From positions 1 to 64,000 of the forward strand of contig NZ_BOOF01000049.1 in assembly GCF_016863095.1 (NCBI RefSeq): a stretch of DNA of 64,000 bases. The letters are read 5' to 3'. Positions 16,174-23,607 of this stretch are shown piece after piece (the first letter of the stretch is position 1; each line of letters starts with the position of its first letter). The position numbers were made by a program, and so were the translations under genes. Below the pieces are notes generated by a model. That model was not told the origin of the DNA. It worked only from the letters and a program-made list of their open reading frames with translations, and did not search any database. Source of the stretch: Microbispora siamensis (GTDB lineage Bacteria > Actinomycetota > Actinomycetes > Streptosporangiales > Streptosporangiaceae).

Positions 16174-16809
16174 TCAGGGCTCGGGCAGTCCGGCGGCGAG
16201 CCGGTCGAGCGCGTCCTCGATGAGCGGTCTGACGGGTACCGGCGGGTCGGCCCGCAACCACTGGTCCATCGCCACCCTGATCGCCGCCCCCGCCGCGCCC
16301 GCCACCAGGCGCGGGTAGAGGTCGCGGGCGACGTCGGTGCCGGTCCGCTCGGCGATGGCCGCGGCCAGCTCGTCCTCGGCGATGGCGTTGGCCTTGAGCA
16401 TCTCGCCCTGCAGCGAGGGCTCGCTGATCATGAGCCGGACGCCCGTCTGCCACTGCTGGTCCGGCTGCCCGGCGTCGTATTCCTCACCCATCGCGAGCTG
16501 GGTGACCACGGCGATCTTGATGGCCTCCCACAGGGGTTCCGACGCCGGGCGGCGGCGCAACTCCTCTGCGATCAGGCGGGCGCGGTCGAGGTGCCTGGCG
16601 GCGATCGCCTCGCCCTTGCTGGAGAAGTAGTTGTTGAAGGTCCGCGGAGCCACGCGCGCCTCCGCGGCGATGTCCTCCACGCGTACGTTCTCCAGCCCGC
16701 GCTCCACGGCGAGCCGGATCGCCGCCCAGCTCAGCGCGATGCGCGTCTCCTGCTTCTTGCGCTCGCGCAGCCCCGGGCGCTCGCCTTCCCTGCTCACAAG
16801 GATCACCAT
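16174..16809 (-). CDS. TetR-family regulator
   Basis: A 211-aa TetR-type protein. The HTH is RKKQETRIALSWAAIRLAVERGLENVRVEDIAAEARVAPRTFNNYFSSKGEAI, with a classic recognition helix at APRTFNNYFSSKGE. The C-terminal ligand domain ends LIEDALDRLAAGLPEP. ATG 16809 has no clear ribosome site; GTG 16797 is an alternative start. Three pseudo-palindromic sites at a 17-bp period lie directly upstream (16818-16866), so strong autoregulation is likely. The next gene on the same strand is the FAD monooxygenase, a probable target: TetR plus flavin monooxygenase is a common detoxification pair. Confidence 0.87.
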   Translation of the reverse strand: MVILVSREGERPGLRERKKQETRIALSWAAIRLAVERGLENVRVEDIAAEARVAPRTFNNYFSSKGEAIAARHLDRARLIAEELRRRPASEPLWEAIKIAVVTQLAMGEEYDAGQPDQQWQTGVRLMISEPSLQGEMLKANAIAEDELAAAIAERTGTDVARDLYPRLVAGAAGAAIRVAMDQWLRADPPVPVRPLIEDALDRLAAGLPEP

Positions 16810-16817
16810 ACAACTAC

Positions 16818-16866
16818 TTGCGTGTGACGCAAAGATGCGTGAGACGTAAATTTGCGCGTGGCGCAG
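16818..16866. promoter_or_regulatory. Three TetR-type operators at exact 17-bp intervals
   Basis: Fifteen-base pseudo-palindromes of the form TTGCGYGTGRCGCAR start at 16818 (TTGCGTGTGACGCAA, perfect arms), 16835 (ATGCGTGAGACGTAA) and 16852 (TTGCGCGTGGCGCAG). The 17-bp period is constant. They fill the gap between the tetR start and the upstream EF-hand gene, so they are probably autoregulatory operators that allow cooperative binding. Confidence 0.78.
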
Positions 16867-16891
16867 ATTTTTGCGGGTCCCGTGCGGCGCT

Positions 16892-17113
16892 TCAGTCGCG
16901 CGCGCCGGTGAGGCGGATGAACTCCTCCAGGGAGAACCGGCCGTCGGCGTCCACGTCGGCGTCCCGGTCGAGCGCGCCGATCGCCTCCGGCGGCAGGTCG
17001 GGAAAGTGTGACCGCAGCTCCGCCTCGGTGATGAAGCCGTCGCCGTCGCCGTCGATCGCCTCGAATTCGCGCTTGAGGGTCTCGAACCGCTCGTGGCTGA
17101 GATCGTGAGTCAC
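16892..17113 (-). CDS. Small EF-hand calcium-binding protein
   Basis: A 73-aa protein. GTG 17113 was chosen over the GTG at 17131 because AGGCAGG sits correctly upstream. It contains two canonical 12-residue EF loops: DGDGDGFITEAE in the first half and DVDADGRFSLEE in the second, each between helices (ERFETLKREFEAI ... LRSHF; GALDRD ... FIRLTG). Actinomycete two-EF-hand proteins (calerythrin or CabC-like) bind Ca2+ in the cytoplasm and act as buffers or sensors linked to aerial growth. There is no signal peptide. It stands alone between tetR and an HD-domain gene, all on the minus strand. Confidence 0.85.
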   Translation of the reverse strand: MTHDLSHERFETLKREFEAIDGDGDGFITEAELRSHFPDLPPEAIGALDRDADVDADGRFSLEEFIRLTGARD

Positions 17114-17188
17114 AGAAACCTGCCTTCGCACCGGGGGACGACACCAGACAACCTATGTCGTACGGCGCGAAAGATCGATGGCAGGCCG

Positions 17189-17827
17189 TTACTCGGGCCA
17201 GGCGGAGCCCTCGATCACCTCGACGAAGTCGATGCGCCGGAACCCCGGCACGAAGTGCTCCAGCACGTCGGCGTTGACGGTGCCGAACGTGGTGTCGGGA
17301 CGATCCTTGAACCCCTCGGTGAACGCCGCCAGGATCTGCCGCTTGAAGCCGGGACGCGGATGGGCGGCGACGACCGCGGCGACGTCCTCGGGGGCCAGAT
17401 CGGCGTACCCGATGCCGAGCACGTCGGCCTCCACCCCCGCGGTCACCAGGGCCACCTCGGGCTCCAGCCGGTAGGGGATCTCCGGTGTGGTGTGCAGGGC
17501 GATGCCCTCCCACACCTTGCGTACGTCGTCCTCGGGCACCCCGTGGGAGGCGAGGAACCGGCGGGCCTCGTCGGCGCCGTCGATCTCGAACCGCTGGTCC
17601 GTACGCCGATATCGCTCGGTCAGCCCGAGGTCGTGGAACATCGCCCCGACGTAGAGCAGTTCGGGATCGGCCCGCAGCCCGAGCCGCCGGCCCCGCAACG
17701 ACCCGAACAGGAACACCCGGCGCGAGTGGTGGTAGAGGAGCGGGGGCGCCGCCTCCCGCACCAGCTCGGTCGCCTCGGTGGCGAGCGTCGAGCCGGGAAC
17801 GGCGACTCCGGCGATCGTCTCGCTCAT
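17189..17827 (-). CDS. HD-domain metal-dependent hydrolase, cyanamide hydratase-like
   Basis: A 212-aa protein starting at ATG 17827 behind GGAGGGG. HD-superfamily residues are visible: H in LLYHHSRRVFLFGSL, the HD pair in GAMFHDLGLTERY, H in EGIALHTTPEI, and a distal D in GVEADVLGIG. The arrangement and length are those of the family often annotated as cyanamide hydratase-like or DUF-type HD phosphohydrolases, with two metal ions and a hydrated or phosphorylated substrate. It lies downstream of the GH1-LacI fusion on the same strand, separated by about 215 bp. The function is not established. Confidence 0.8.
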   Translation of the reverse strand: MSETIAGVAVPGSTLATEATELVREAAPPLLYHHSRRVFLFGSLRGRRLGLRADPELLYVGAMFHDLGLTERYRRTDQRFEIDGADEARRFLASHGVPEDDVRKVWEGIALHTTPEIPYRLEPEVALVTAGVEADVLGIGYADLAPEDVAAVVAAHPRPGFKRQILAAFTEGFKDRPDTTFGTVNADVLEHFVPGFRRIDFVEVIEGSAWPE

Positions 17828-17892
17828 GACAGCCCCTCCTCCTGCGCTACTCGTTCCCCCGGAGCGTTCCCTTGACTGGTCCAAGTGAGCTC

Positions 17893-18045
17893 TCAGGCGG
17901 CTCCAAGTGATCGCTCCGAGACCGTGCGCCCTGGACGCGGCTCGACGTGCTGGTCGACAACGCCGCCGGTGGCCGTGCGGATGGCGACCCTTCCGCCCGG
18001 CACGTTCAGCTCGGAGGAGGGCCCGATCTCCTGGTAGAGGGTCAC
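17893..18045 (-). CDS. Possible 50-aa protein coupled to the GH1-LacI frame
   Basis: A 50-codon frame begins with a GTG that overlaps the TGA of the fusion gene (18042-18045), the classic arrangement for translational coupling, and ends at TGA 17893. The predicted peptide begins VTLYQEIGPSSELNVPGG and is rich in Gly, Val and Arg. I do not recognise it and codon bias cannot prove it. It could be chance or the rest of a decayed gene. Confidence 0.3.
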   Translation of the reverse strand: MTLYQEIGPSSELNVPGGRVAIRTATGGVVDQHVEPRPGRTVSERSLGAA

Positions 18046-20396
18046 GTGGTGGCGCGGACCACCAGGCGCGTGGGGAGGACGACGGGGCTGGTGTGGCGGC
18101 CGTCGAGGCGGGACAAGAGCAGGCGCGCCAGGGCCAGGGCCTGGTCCGCGACGGGCACCCGGACGGTCGTGAGCGCCGGGGTCGTGCAGGAGGCGGCGTG
18201 GATGTCGCCGAAGCCGACGATCGCCAGGTCCTCCGGCACCCGCAGTCCCTTCTCGCGCGCCGCCTCCATCGCGCCGATCGCCAGCTCGTCCGAGGTGGCG
18301 AACACGGCGTCCAGGTCCTGGTCGCCGGACAGGAGTTCACGGGCCGCGGCGGCGCCCGACCCGCTGTCCAGACCGGCGAGCGCGATCATCGGCCGCAGCC
18401 CGTCCTCGTGGAGCGTGGCCAGGTGCCCGGCGAGGCGGTCCTGTACGGCGACGAGGTCCATGGGACCGCAGATCACCCCGATGCGGCGGCGGCCCCGGTC
18501 GAGCAGATGCCTGGTGGCCGCCCTCGCGCCGCCCGCGTTGTCCACGTCCACGTGCGGCACGAGGGAGGCGATCGCGGGCTTGCCGAGCAGCACGACGGGC
18601 ACTCCGGTGCGGGCGAGCCGCTCGGTGAGCGTGTCCGGGCCGTCCGGAGGGACCAGCACGACCCCGTCCACCTGCCGCGCCTCCACGTGCCGGATGATGC
18701 GCCGATGGCTCTCGGCCGTGTCGGCGAGCATGAGCGTGATCTGCTTGCCCGCTCCTTCCAGGACGCTGGTGACGTACTGGACGACGGCGGAGGTCAGCGC
18801 CTCGCCGCCGTGCCGGGGAACCGACAGGACGAGCGCGACCGAGTCGGTACGCCGGGTGACCAGGCTCCTGGCGGCGGCGTTGGGCACATATCCCAGCTCC
18901 TGGACGGCGCGCAGCACGGCGGCGCGCACGTCGGGGCTGACCCGCGCATCCCCGTTCACGACCCGCGAGACCGTCGCCCGGGAGACGCCCGCGCGGGCGG
19001 CGACGGTCTCGAGCGTGGGCCGCTTCGGCCGCTCCGCGCCGAGCCCGTTGCGCTTGATGACGTCGCGATACCACAGCGCGCTGTCCTTGAGCAGCCGCCG
19101 CTGGGTGGTGAAGTCGACGTGGACGATGCCGAACTTGCGCCGGTAGCCGTCCGCCCATTCGACGCAGTCGAGCAGCGACCACAGCAGGTAGCCGCGGACC
19201 CGGGCGCCCTGGTCGATCGAGGCCCGCAGGGCCCGCAGGTGCTCCTCGACGAAGCTGATCCGGTCGACGTCGTGGATGCCGTCGCCGGTCACGACGTCCT
19301 CGAAGTCGGCGCCGTTCTCCGTGATCATCAGCTCGGTCTCGGGATACTCCTCGGACAGGCGCCGCAGGAGCAGGGACAGGCCGCTCGGCATGATGGGCCA
19401 GCCCATCGCGGTGACGGCCGTGGGCACGCTGCAGAACAGGACGCCCTCGCTGCCCGGGAAGGCCGGGTCGGCCGGGGCGCTGGGCTGGGCCTGCACCGCG
19501 ATGGGCGTGTAGTAGTTGATCCCCAGCAGGTCGATGGGCCGCCCGATGAGGTCGAGGTCCCCGTCGTGGACGTGGCCGAGCCCGGCGGTCTTCTCGATCA
19601 GGGGCAGCAGGTCGGCGGGGTAGCGGCCGCGCAGCACCGGCTCCAGGAACTGCCGGTTGTGCAGGGCGTCGATCCTCGCCACCGCCTCGGCGTCCTCTTC
19701 GGGGATGCCGGTGGACACGTCCCCGAGCTGCGCGGGGGTGAGGACGGGAGAGAGGTTCAGCACGATGCCGGCCCTGGCGGCGCCCTGGGCGCGCAGCGCC
19801 TCCAGGCTCAGCCCGTGCGCGAGCAGCATGTGGTGGGCGCTGACGAAGGCGTCGGCCGCCGACCGCACACCCGGGGCGTGCGCTCCCGAGGCGTGGCCGA
19901 GGAAGGCGGCGACCCACGGCTCGTTGAACGTGAACCAGGTGTCCACGCGGTCGCCGATCCTGTCGTACACCACGCGGGCGTAGTCGGCGAAGTGGCGGGC
20001 CACCTCGCGCGAGGTCCACCCTCCGCGGTCCTGCAGCGCCTGCGGCAGGTCCCAGTGGTACAGCGTCGCGTACGGCGCGATGCCCGCCTCCAGCAGCTCG
20101 TCCACGAGCCTGTCGTAGAAGTCGAGCCCCGGGCCGTTGACGCGGCCGTGCCCCTCAGGCAGCACGCGTGGCCAGCTGACCGAGAACCGGTAGGCGGCGA
20201 TGCCCAGGTCCTGCATCAGCCGGACGTCCTCGCGGTGGCGCGCGTAGTGGTCGCAGGCCGGGTCGCCATAGGCCCCGCCCGCGAAGGCGTCCCAGATGGA
20301 GGGGCCCCGGCCGTCGCGGTCGGTGGCGCCCTCGATCTGGAACGCGGACGTGGACACTCCCCAGACGAAACCCTCTGGGAACAACGCGGTGCGCAT
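18042..20396 (-). CDS. GH1 beta-glucosidase fused to a LacI-family repressor
   Basis: One uninterrupted 784-aa frame. Residues 1-450 are a full glycoside hydrolase family 1 enzyme: ALFPEGFVWGVSTSAFQIEGA at the start, the acid/base Glu159 in TFNEP, LGINYYTPIA at 291-300, the nucleophile Glu360 in ITENGAD, and the usual end around WYRDVIKRN. After nine residues, residues 460-784 are a full LacI repressor: HTH at TLETVAARAGVSRATVSRVVNG (460-482), hinge helix near 497-512, a two-lobed sugar-binding domain, and a normal C-terminus. GH1 removes terminal beta-glucose or galactose; LacI domains sense sugars. The two are normally separate, adjacent genes. There is no signal peptide, so it is cytoplasmic. 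No stop or frameshift is visible at the junction (about 19020-19050). Confidence 0.88.
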   Translation of the reverse strand: MRTALFPEGFVWGVSTSAFQIEGATDRDGRGPSIWDAFAGGAYGDPACDHYARHREDVRLMQDLGIAAYRFSVSWPRVLPEGHGRVNGPGLDFYDRLVDELLEAGIAPYATLYHWDLPQALQDRGGWTSREVARHFADYARVVYDRIGDRVDTWFTFNEPWVAAFLGHASGAHAPGVRSAADAFVSAHHMLLAHGLSLEALRAQGAARAGIVLNLSPVLTPAQLGDVSTGIPEEDAEAVARIDALHNRQFLEPVLRGRYPADLLPLIEKTAGLGHVHDGDLDLIGRPIDLLGINYYTPIAVQAQPSAPADPAFPGSEGVLFCSVPTAVTAMGWPIMPSGLSLLLRRLSEEYPETELMITENGADFEDVVTGDGIHDVDRISFVEEHLRALRASIDQGARVRGYLLWSLLDCVEWADGYRRKFGIVHVDFTTQRRLLKDSALWYRDVIKRNGLGAERPKRPTLETVAARAGVSRATVSRVVNGDARVSPDVRAAVLRAVQELGYVPNAAARSLVTRRTDSVALVLSVPRHGGEALTSAVVQYVTSVLEGAGKQITLMLADTAESHRRIIRHVEARQVDGVVLVPPDGPDTLTERLARTGVPVVLLGKPAIASLVPHVDVDNAGGARAATRHLLDRGRRRIGVICGPMDLVAVQDRLAGHLATLHEDGLRPMIALAGLDSGSGAAAARELLSGDQDLDAVFATSDELAIGAMEAAREKGLRVPEDLAIVGFGDIHAASCTTPALTTVRVPVADQALALARLLLSRLDGRHTSPVVLPTRLVVRATT

Positions 20397-20421
20397 CTAC
20401 GCGAAACCCCCGGTGACTCGA

Positions 20422-20431
20422 TGAGCGCTCA
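20422..20431. promoter_or_regulatory. LacI-type operator (GAGCGCTC core) before the GH1-LacI gene
   Basis: TGAGCGCTCA is a perfect palindrome with the central CG typical of LacI-family operators. It shares the GAGCGCTC core of the CebR box (TGGGAGCGCTCCCA) known for actinomycete beta-glucoside control. It lies 26 bp upstream of the start codon, so autoregulation by the LacI domain of the fusion is likely. Confidence 0.7.
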
Positions 20432-20558
20432 GTCTGCCGCGTCGCGTGCCGCACCCGCCACTCGGACGGCCCGCCGCCGGTCCCGGCCGCGACGGTGAGA
20501 CGAGCCCGGCGCGGCGAAGGCGGGGTTGGGGCGGGTGGTCGGCACATAATGAAGGGCG

Positions 20559-22445
20559 ATGGATACGGGGAGTGACCAGCGCGCCGATCGGGGGATCGAC
20601 GTCAGCGTTGTCGTCCCGGCGTACAACCGCCGGGCGTCACTCGACCGATGCCTCACTTCGCTGCTCGTGCAGCGGGTCGCCAAGGAGATCATCGTGGTCG
20701 ACGGCGGCTCGCGGGACGGAACCCGGGCGCTGCTCGGCCTCTATGCCGCCCACCACCCCCGGCTGATCACCGTGATCCAGGACGCGCAGCCCGGCACGCC
20801 CGGCGGCGCCCGCAACCGCGGACTGGAGCGGGCGGCCGGCAGATACGTCTTCTTCTGCGACGCGGGGGACCACCTCGCCCCCGACGCGCTGGCCCGCCTG
20901 ATCGCCGCGGCCGACCGGAACGGCGCCGACGTCGTCGTGGGGAAGGTCGCCGGTGTGCGCCAAGGGGTGCGGGAGAGCGCCGACAGGGCCGCCTTAACCG
21001 ACGTTTACGACGATCTGTCCTGCTTCAAGCTCTTCCGCCGGGACTTCCTGGAACGGCACGCCATCCGCTTCGACGAGACGCAGCGGCGCGGCGAGGACAT
21101 GACCTTCACCGTCCACGCGTACTGCCACGCGCGGGTAATCTCGGTGGTCGCGGACGGTGACTGCTACCACGCCGAGGGCGGAGGTGAGGCGTCCGCGCGG
21201 GATCCGCTCGGCTGGCTGCGCGTGGTCCGCACGCCCATCGAGGTCATGGCGCGGCACGTGCCGCCCGGCGCACTGCGCGACCGTCTGCTCCTGCGGCACC
21301 TGCGCCGCGACGTGCTGGCCCAGCTCGGGGTGCCGTTCCTGGCCGCCTGCGAGGCCGAGCGCGAGAAGATCGCCGTCGAGGTGGCCGACATCTGCGGCCA
21401 GTGGCTGACGCCGGGCGTGCGCGCCGGTCTCGACGGCGTGGACGCCGCCCGCGTCGCCGCGCTCGACGACCCCGACCGGCTCGTACGGCTCGCGCGCGTC
21501 GAGGCCGCGCCGCTGCGGCACCGGCTGACCGGGGTCGAGTGGCGGGGCGACCGCCTGGTGATCGAAGGATGGGCCGCCCTCGCCGGAGTGGACGGTGCTG
21601 CGCTGGACAGCACCGTGGGCCTGGTGCTGCGCGAGCGCCTGTCGCGTGAGGAGCGCGTGCCCTCCCTGACCCGCGGCGGGACCGGTGCCGGATCCTTCAC
21701 CGCCGTGCTCGACGTGGCCGCGCTGCCGGCCGGAGTGTGGGACGTCCACGTGGCCGTCGAGTGCGAGGGCGCGCGCAGGCTCGCACGACTTGGCTCCCGC
21801 CGCGAACCCGGGGCCGGCGTTCCGCCCGTCCGCCTGGTGGGCGGGGTCGTCGCGGTGCCCTTCCTCACCCGGTCCCACGGCCACCTCGGCCTCGACGTCG
21901 GAGGGCACGTCGTCCGGATCCCCGCCGCCGTACGGCTGACGCGGGCGTGGTGGCGGGGCAGGCGGCTGCGGGTCGAGGGCCAGGCGCTGGTGGGCGAGGA
22001 GGCCGCCGCCACGGCCGTACGGCACCTGATCTGGCGCGAGCGGGCGTCGGGGCGGGAACACCGCGAGCGGGCCCTGGCGGTCGGGCCACGGGAGTTCGCG
22101 GCCGAGACGACCGGCCTGCGGCCCGGCACCTGGGACGCCTATCTCGAACTCGGCCTCGGCGGCCCGCCGGTGCGCTTCCCGGTCAAGGTCGCCGACGCGG
22201 ACGCGCTGGGCCGGCCCCTGCGGTGGTGGCGCGGGACGCTGCGATGGGGAGTGGTGCAGTGGACCGTCCGGCCGTACGCCACGGCGGTCAACCGGCGGCT
22301 CAGCGTGTCGGTGCGGGTGGCGACCCCGTTGACCGTGGCCAGGCGGATGATCCGGATCCTGCGCCGACGCAATTGCGAATCATTTGCAACAACAACTCGG
22401 TGCTCTAAAGTGGGAGGGGATTCGCCCGTTTCGAAGGGGTTATAG
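20559..22445 (+). CDS. Family 2 glycosyltransferase with duplicated C-terminal beta module
   Basis: A 628-aa protein. Residues 14-230 are a GT-A domain: VSVVVPAYNRRASLDRCLTSLL, EIIVVDGGSRDGT, GGARNRGLERAAGRYVFFCDAGDHL (the DxD-equivalent is DAGD) and RGEDMTFTVHAYCHA. It lacks membrane segments. Residues about 320-560 hold two similar modules of about 110 residues (WRGDRLVIEGWAAL ... GVWDVHVAVE and WRGRRLRVEGQAL ... GTWDAYLELG), as seen in actinomycete wall-glycopolymer transferases. The probable role is sugar addition to a surface polymer. The last 25 codons run through a promoter-like region that carries the Nur-type box, so the 3' end is unusual. Confidence 0.82.
   Translation: MDTGSDQRADRGIDVSVVVPAYNRRASLDRCLTSLLVQRVAKEIIVVDGGSRDGTRALLGLYAAHHPRLITVIQDAQPGTPGGARNRGLERAAGRYVFFCDAGDHLAPDALARLIAAADRNGADVVVGKVAGVRQGVRESADRAALTDVYDDLSCFKLFRRDFLERHAIRFDETQRRGEDMTFTVHAYCHARVISVVADGDCYHAEGGGEASARDPLGWLRVVRTPIEVMARHVPPGALRDRLLLRHLRRDVLAQLGVPFLAACEAEREKIAVEVADICGQWLTPGVRAGLDGVDAARVAALDDPDRLVRLARVEAAPLRHRLTGVEWRGDRLVIEGWAALAGVDGAALDSTVGLVLRERLSREERVPSLTRGGTGAGSFTAVLDVAALPAGVWDVHVAVECEGARRLARLGSRREPGAGVPPVRLVGGVVAVPFLTRSHGHLGLDVGGHVVRIPAAVRLTRAWWRGRRLRVEGQALVGEEAAATAVRHLIWRERASGREHRERALAVGPREFAAETTGLRPGTWDAYLELGLGGPPVRFPVKVADADALGRPLRWWRGTLRWGVVQWTVRPYATAVNRRLSVSVRVATPLTVARRMIRILRRRNCESFATTTRCSKVGGDSPVSKGL
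22373..22389. promoter_or_regulatory. Nur-box-like site (nickel-responsive Fur-family operator)
   Basis: TTGCGA, five bases (ATCAT), TTGCAA. This matches the Streptomyces Nur box (TTGCAA-N5-TTGCAA) at 11 of 12 defined bases. The whole 17 bp is also a near-palindrome. It lies 58 bp upstream of the CbiM gene, inside the 3' end of the glycosyltransferase gene. Nur represses nickel uptake when nickel is plentiful. Confidence 0.7.
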
Positions 22446-22447
22446 CC

Positions 22448-23509
22448 GTGCACGTGCCCGATGGGTTCTTCAACGTCCCCGTGTCCGTCGGCGCCGGGGT
22501 CTTCGCGGCCGCCGGGGTGGCCGTGTGCCTGCGGGGCGCCAAGCGGGAGCTCGACGACCGGACCGCCCCCATGGCGGGCCTGGTGGCCGCGTTCATCTTC
22601 GCGGCGCAGATGCTCAACTTCCCCGTGGCGGCCGGCACCAGCGGTCACCTGCTCGGCGGGGCCCTGGCGGCGATACTCGTCGGACCCTACACCGCCGTGT
22701 TGTGCGTCGCGGTCGTGCTGCTCGTCCAGGGATTCTTCTTCGCCGACGGCGGGCTGACCGCGCTGGGCGTCAACATCACGCTGATGGCGATCGTGACCGC
22801 GGTCGTCGGCTGGGCGGTGTTCCGGCTGATCACCCGGGGCAGGCCACGCGGGCGGGCGACGCTGGTGGCCGCGTCGTTCGTGGCGGCGCTGGTCTCCGTC
22901 CCGTCGGCGGCACTCGTGTTCACGGGCCTGTTCTGGCTCGGCGGCACCGCGCCGATCGAGCCGGGCTCGGTGGCCGCCGCCATGGTCGGGGTGCACCTGC
23001 TCATCGGGCTCGGCGAGGGCTTCATCACCGCGCTCACCGTGAGCAGCGTGCTGGCCGTGCGTCCCGATCTCGTGTACGGCGCGCGCGGGATGACCAGGGC
23101 CCTGACGCTGCGCACCGCCGACGGGGACGTGCAGGTGGGTCAGCAGGGCGGACCGGCGGCTCCGGAGGCGCCCTCGGCCGGGATCGGCCTGCGCCCGGTC
23201 CTGGTGGGCGGCGCTCTCGTGGCCGTGCTGCTGGCCGGCGTCGTCTCGTTCTACGCCTCCAGCGCTCCCGACGGGCTGGAGAAGGTGGCGGCGGACAAGG
23301 GCCTGAGCGCGCAGGAGAAGCCGCACGCGGTGGAGGACGGCCCGCTGGCCGGATACAGCGTCAAGGGCGTGGAGAACCAGCGGCTGTCCGGCGGCCTGGC
23401 CGGGGTGGCGGGCGTCGCGCTGACGGTCGTGGCCGGAGGCGGCGTGTTCTACGTCATCCGCCGGCGCCGGCGCGGGACCGACGGAATGACGACCGCGAGC
23501 GCCCAATGA
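22448..23509 (+). CDS. CbiM/NikM substrate component of an ECF metal transporter, with fused PDGLE/CbiN-like domain
   Basis: A 353-aa membrane protein. It opens with MHVPDGF, the CbiM/NikM N-terminus whose first residues and His2 coordinate Ni2+ or Co2+. Several membrane spans follow, with the conserved NFPVAAGTSGHLLGG and VHLLIGLGEGFITALTV. After about residue 255 the protein continues into a second module with one span, PDGLE (about 273-277), a soluble loop, and a last span with RRRRR. That is the NikN/CbiN-like PDGLE domain joined to the core. The complex imports cobalt or nickel with CbiQ and CbiO encoded downstream. The nickel choice is inferred from the Nur-like box. Confidence 0.9.
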   Translation: MHVPDGFFNVPVSVGAGVFAAAGVAVCLRGAKRELDDRTAPMAGLVAAFIFAAQMLNFPVAAGTSGHLLGGALAAILVGPYTAVLCVAVVLLVQGFFFADGGLTALGVNITLMAIVTAVVGWAVFRLITRGRPRGRATLVAASFVAALVSVPSAALVFTGLFWLGGTAPIEPGSVAAAMVGVHLLIGLGEGFITALTVSSVLAVRPDLVYGARGMTRALTLRTADGDVQVGQQGGPAAPEAPSAGIGLRPVLVGGALVAVLLAGVVSFYASSAPDGLEKVAADKGLSAQEKPHAVEDGPLAGYSVKGVENQRLSGGLAGVAGVALTVVAGGGVFYVIRRRRRGTDGMTTASAQ

Positions 23510-23607
23510 GTCCGATGAGTCCGGCGAGCACGGCGCCGACGAGGCCGTGAGCGCCCTGCCCGCATCCGGGCGGGGCGGGTCCGCGATGATGACATGGTGA
23601 GTGCGAA

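Noticed and set aside
1-17000. Prophage, integrative element or biosynthetic cluster
   Set aside because: Apart from the IS30 piece no integrase, att repeats, capsid, PKS or NRPS genes are present; the many regulators are typical accessory pairs.
17930-17975. Plus-strand sequence similar to an SDR piece (RLDVLVDNAA)
   Set aside because: Only about 15 codons look like it and no other SDR motif is near; could be chance or a tiny remnant.
17907-20498. Very long open frame on the plus strand over the GH1-LacI gene
   Set aside because: It is antisense to a gene with clear catalytic motifs; it is Arg/Pro/Gly/His-rich and has no domain, as expected from GC bias.
20397-20558. Search for a tRNA or small RNA in the gap before the glycosyltransferase
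   Set aside because: No cloverleaf, anticodon arm or terminator could be built; only the LacI-type palindrome stands out.
22390-22447. Adenosylcobalamin riboswitch before CbiM
   Set aside because: The space between the Nur-like box and the start is about 58 bases, too short for a B12 riboswitch, and no B12 box was seen.
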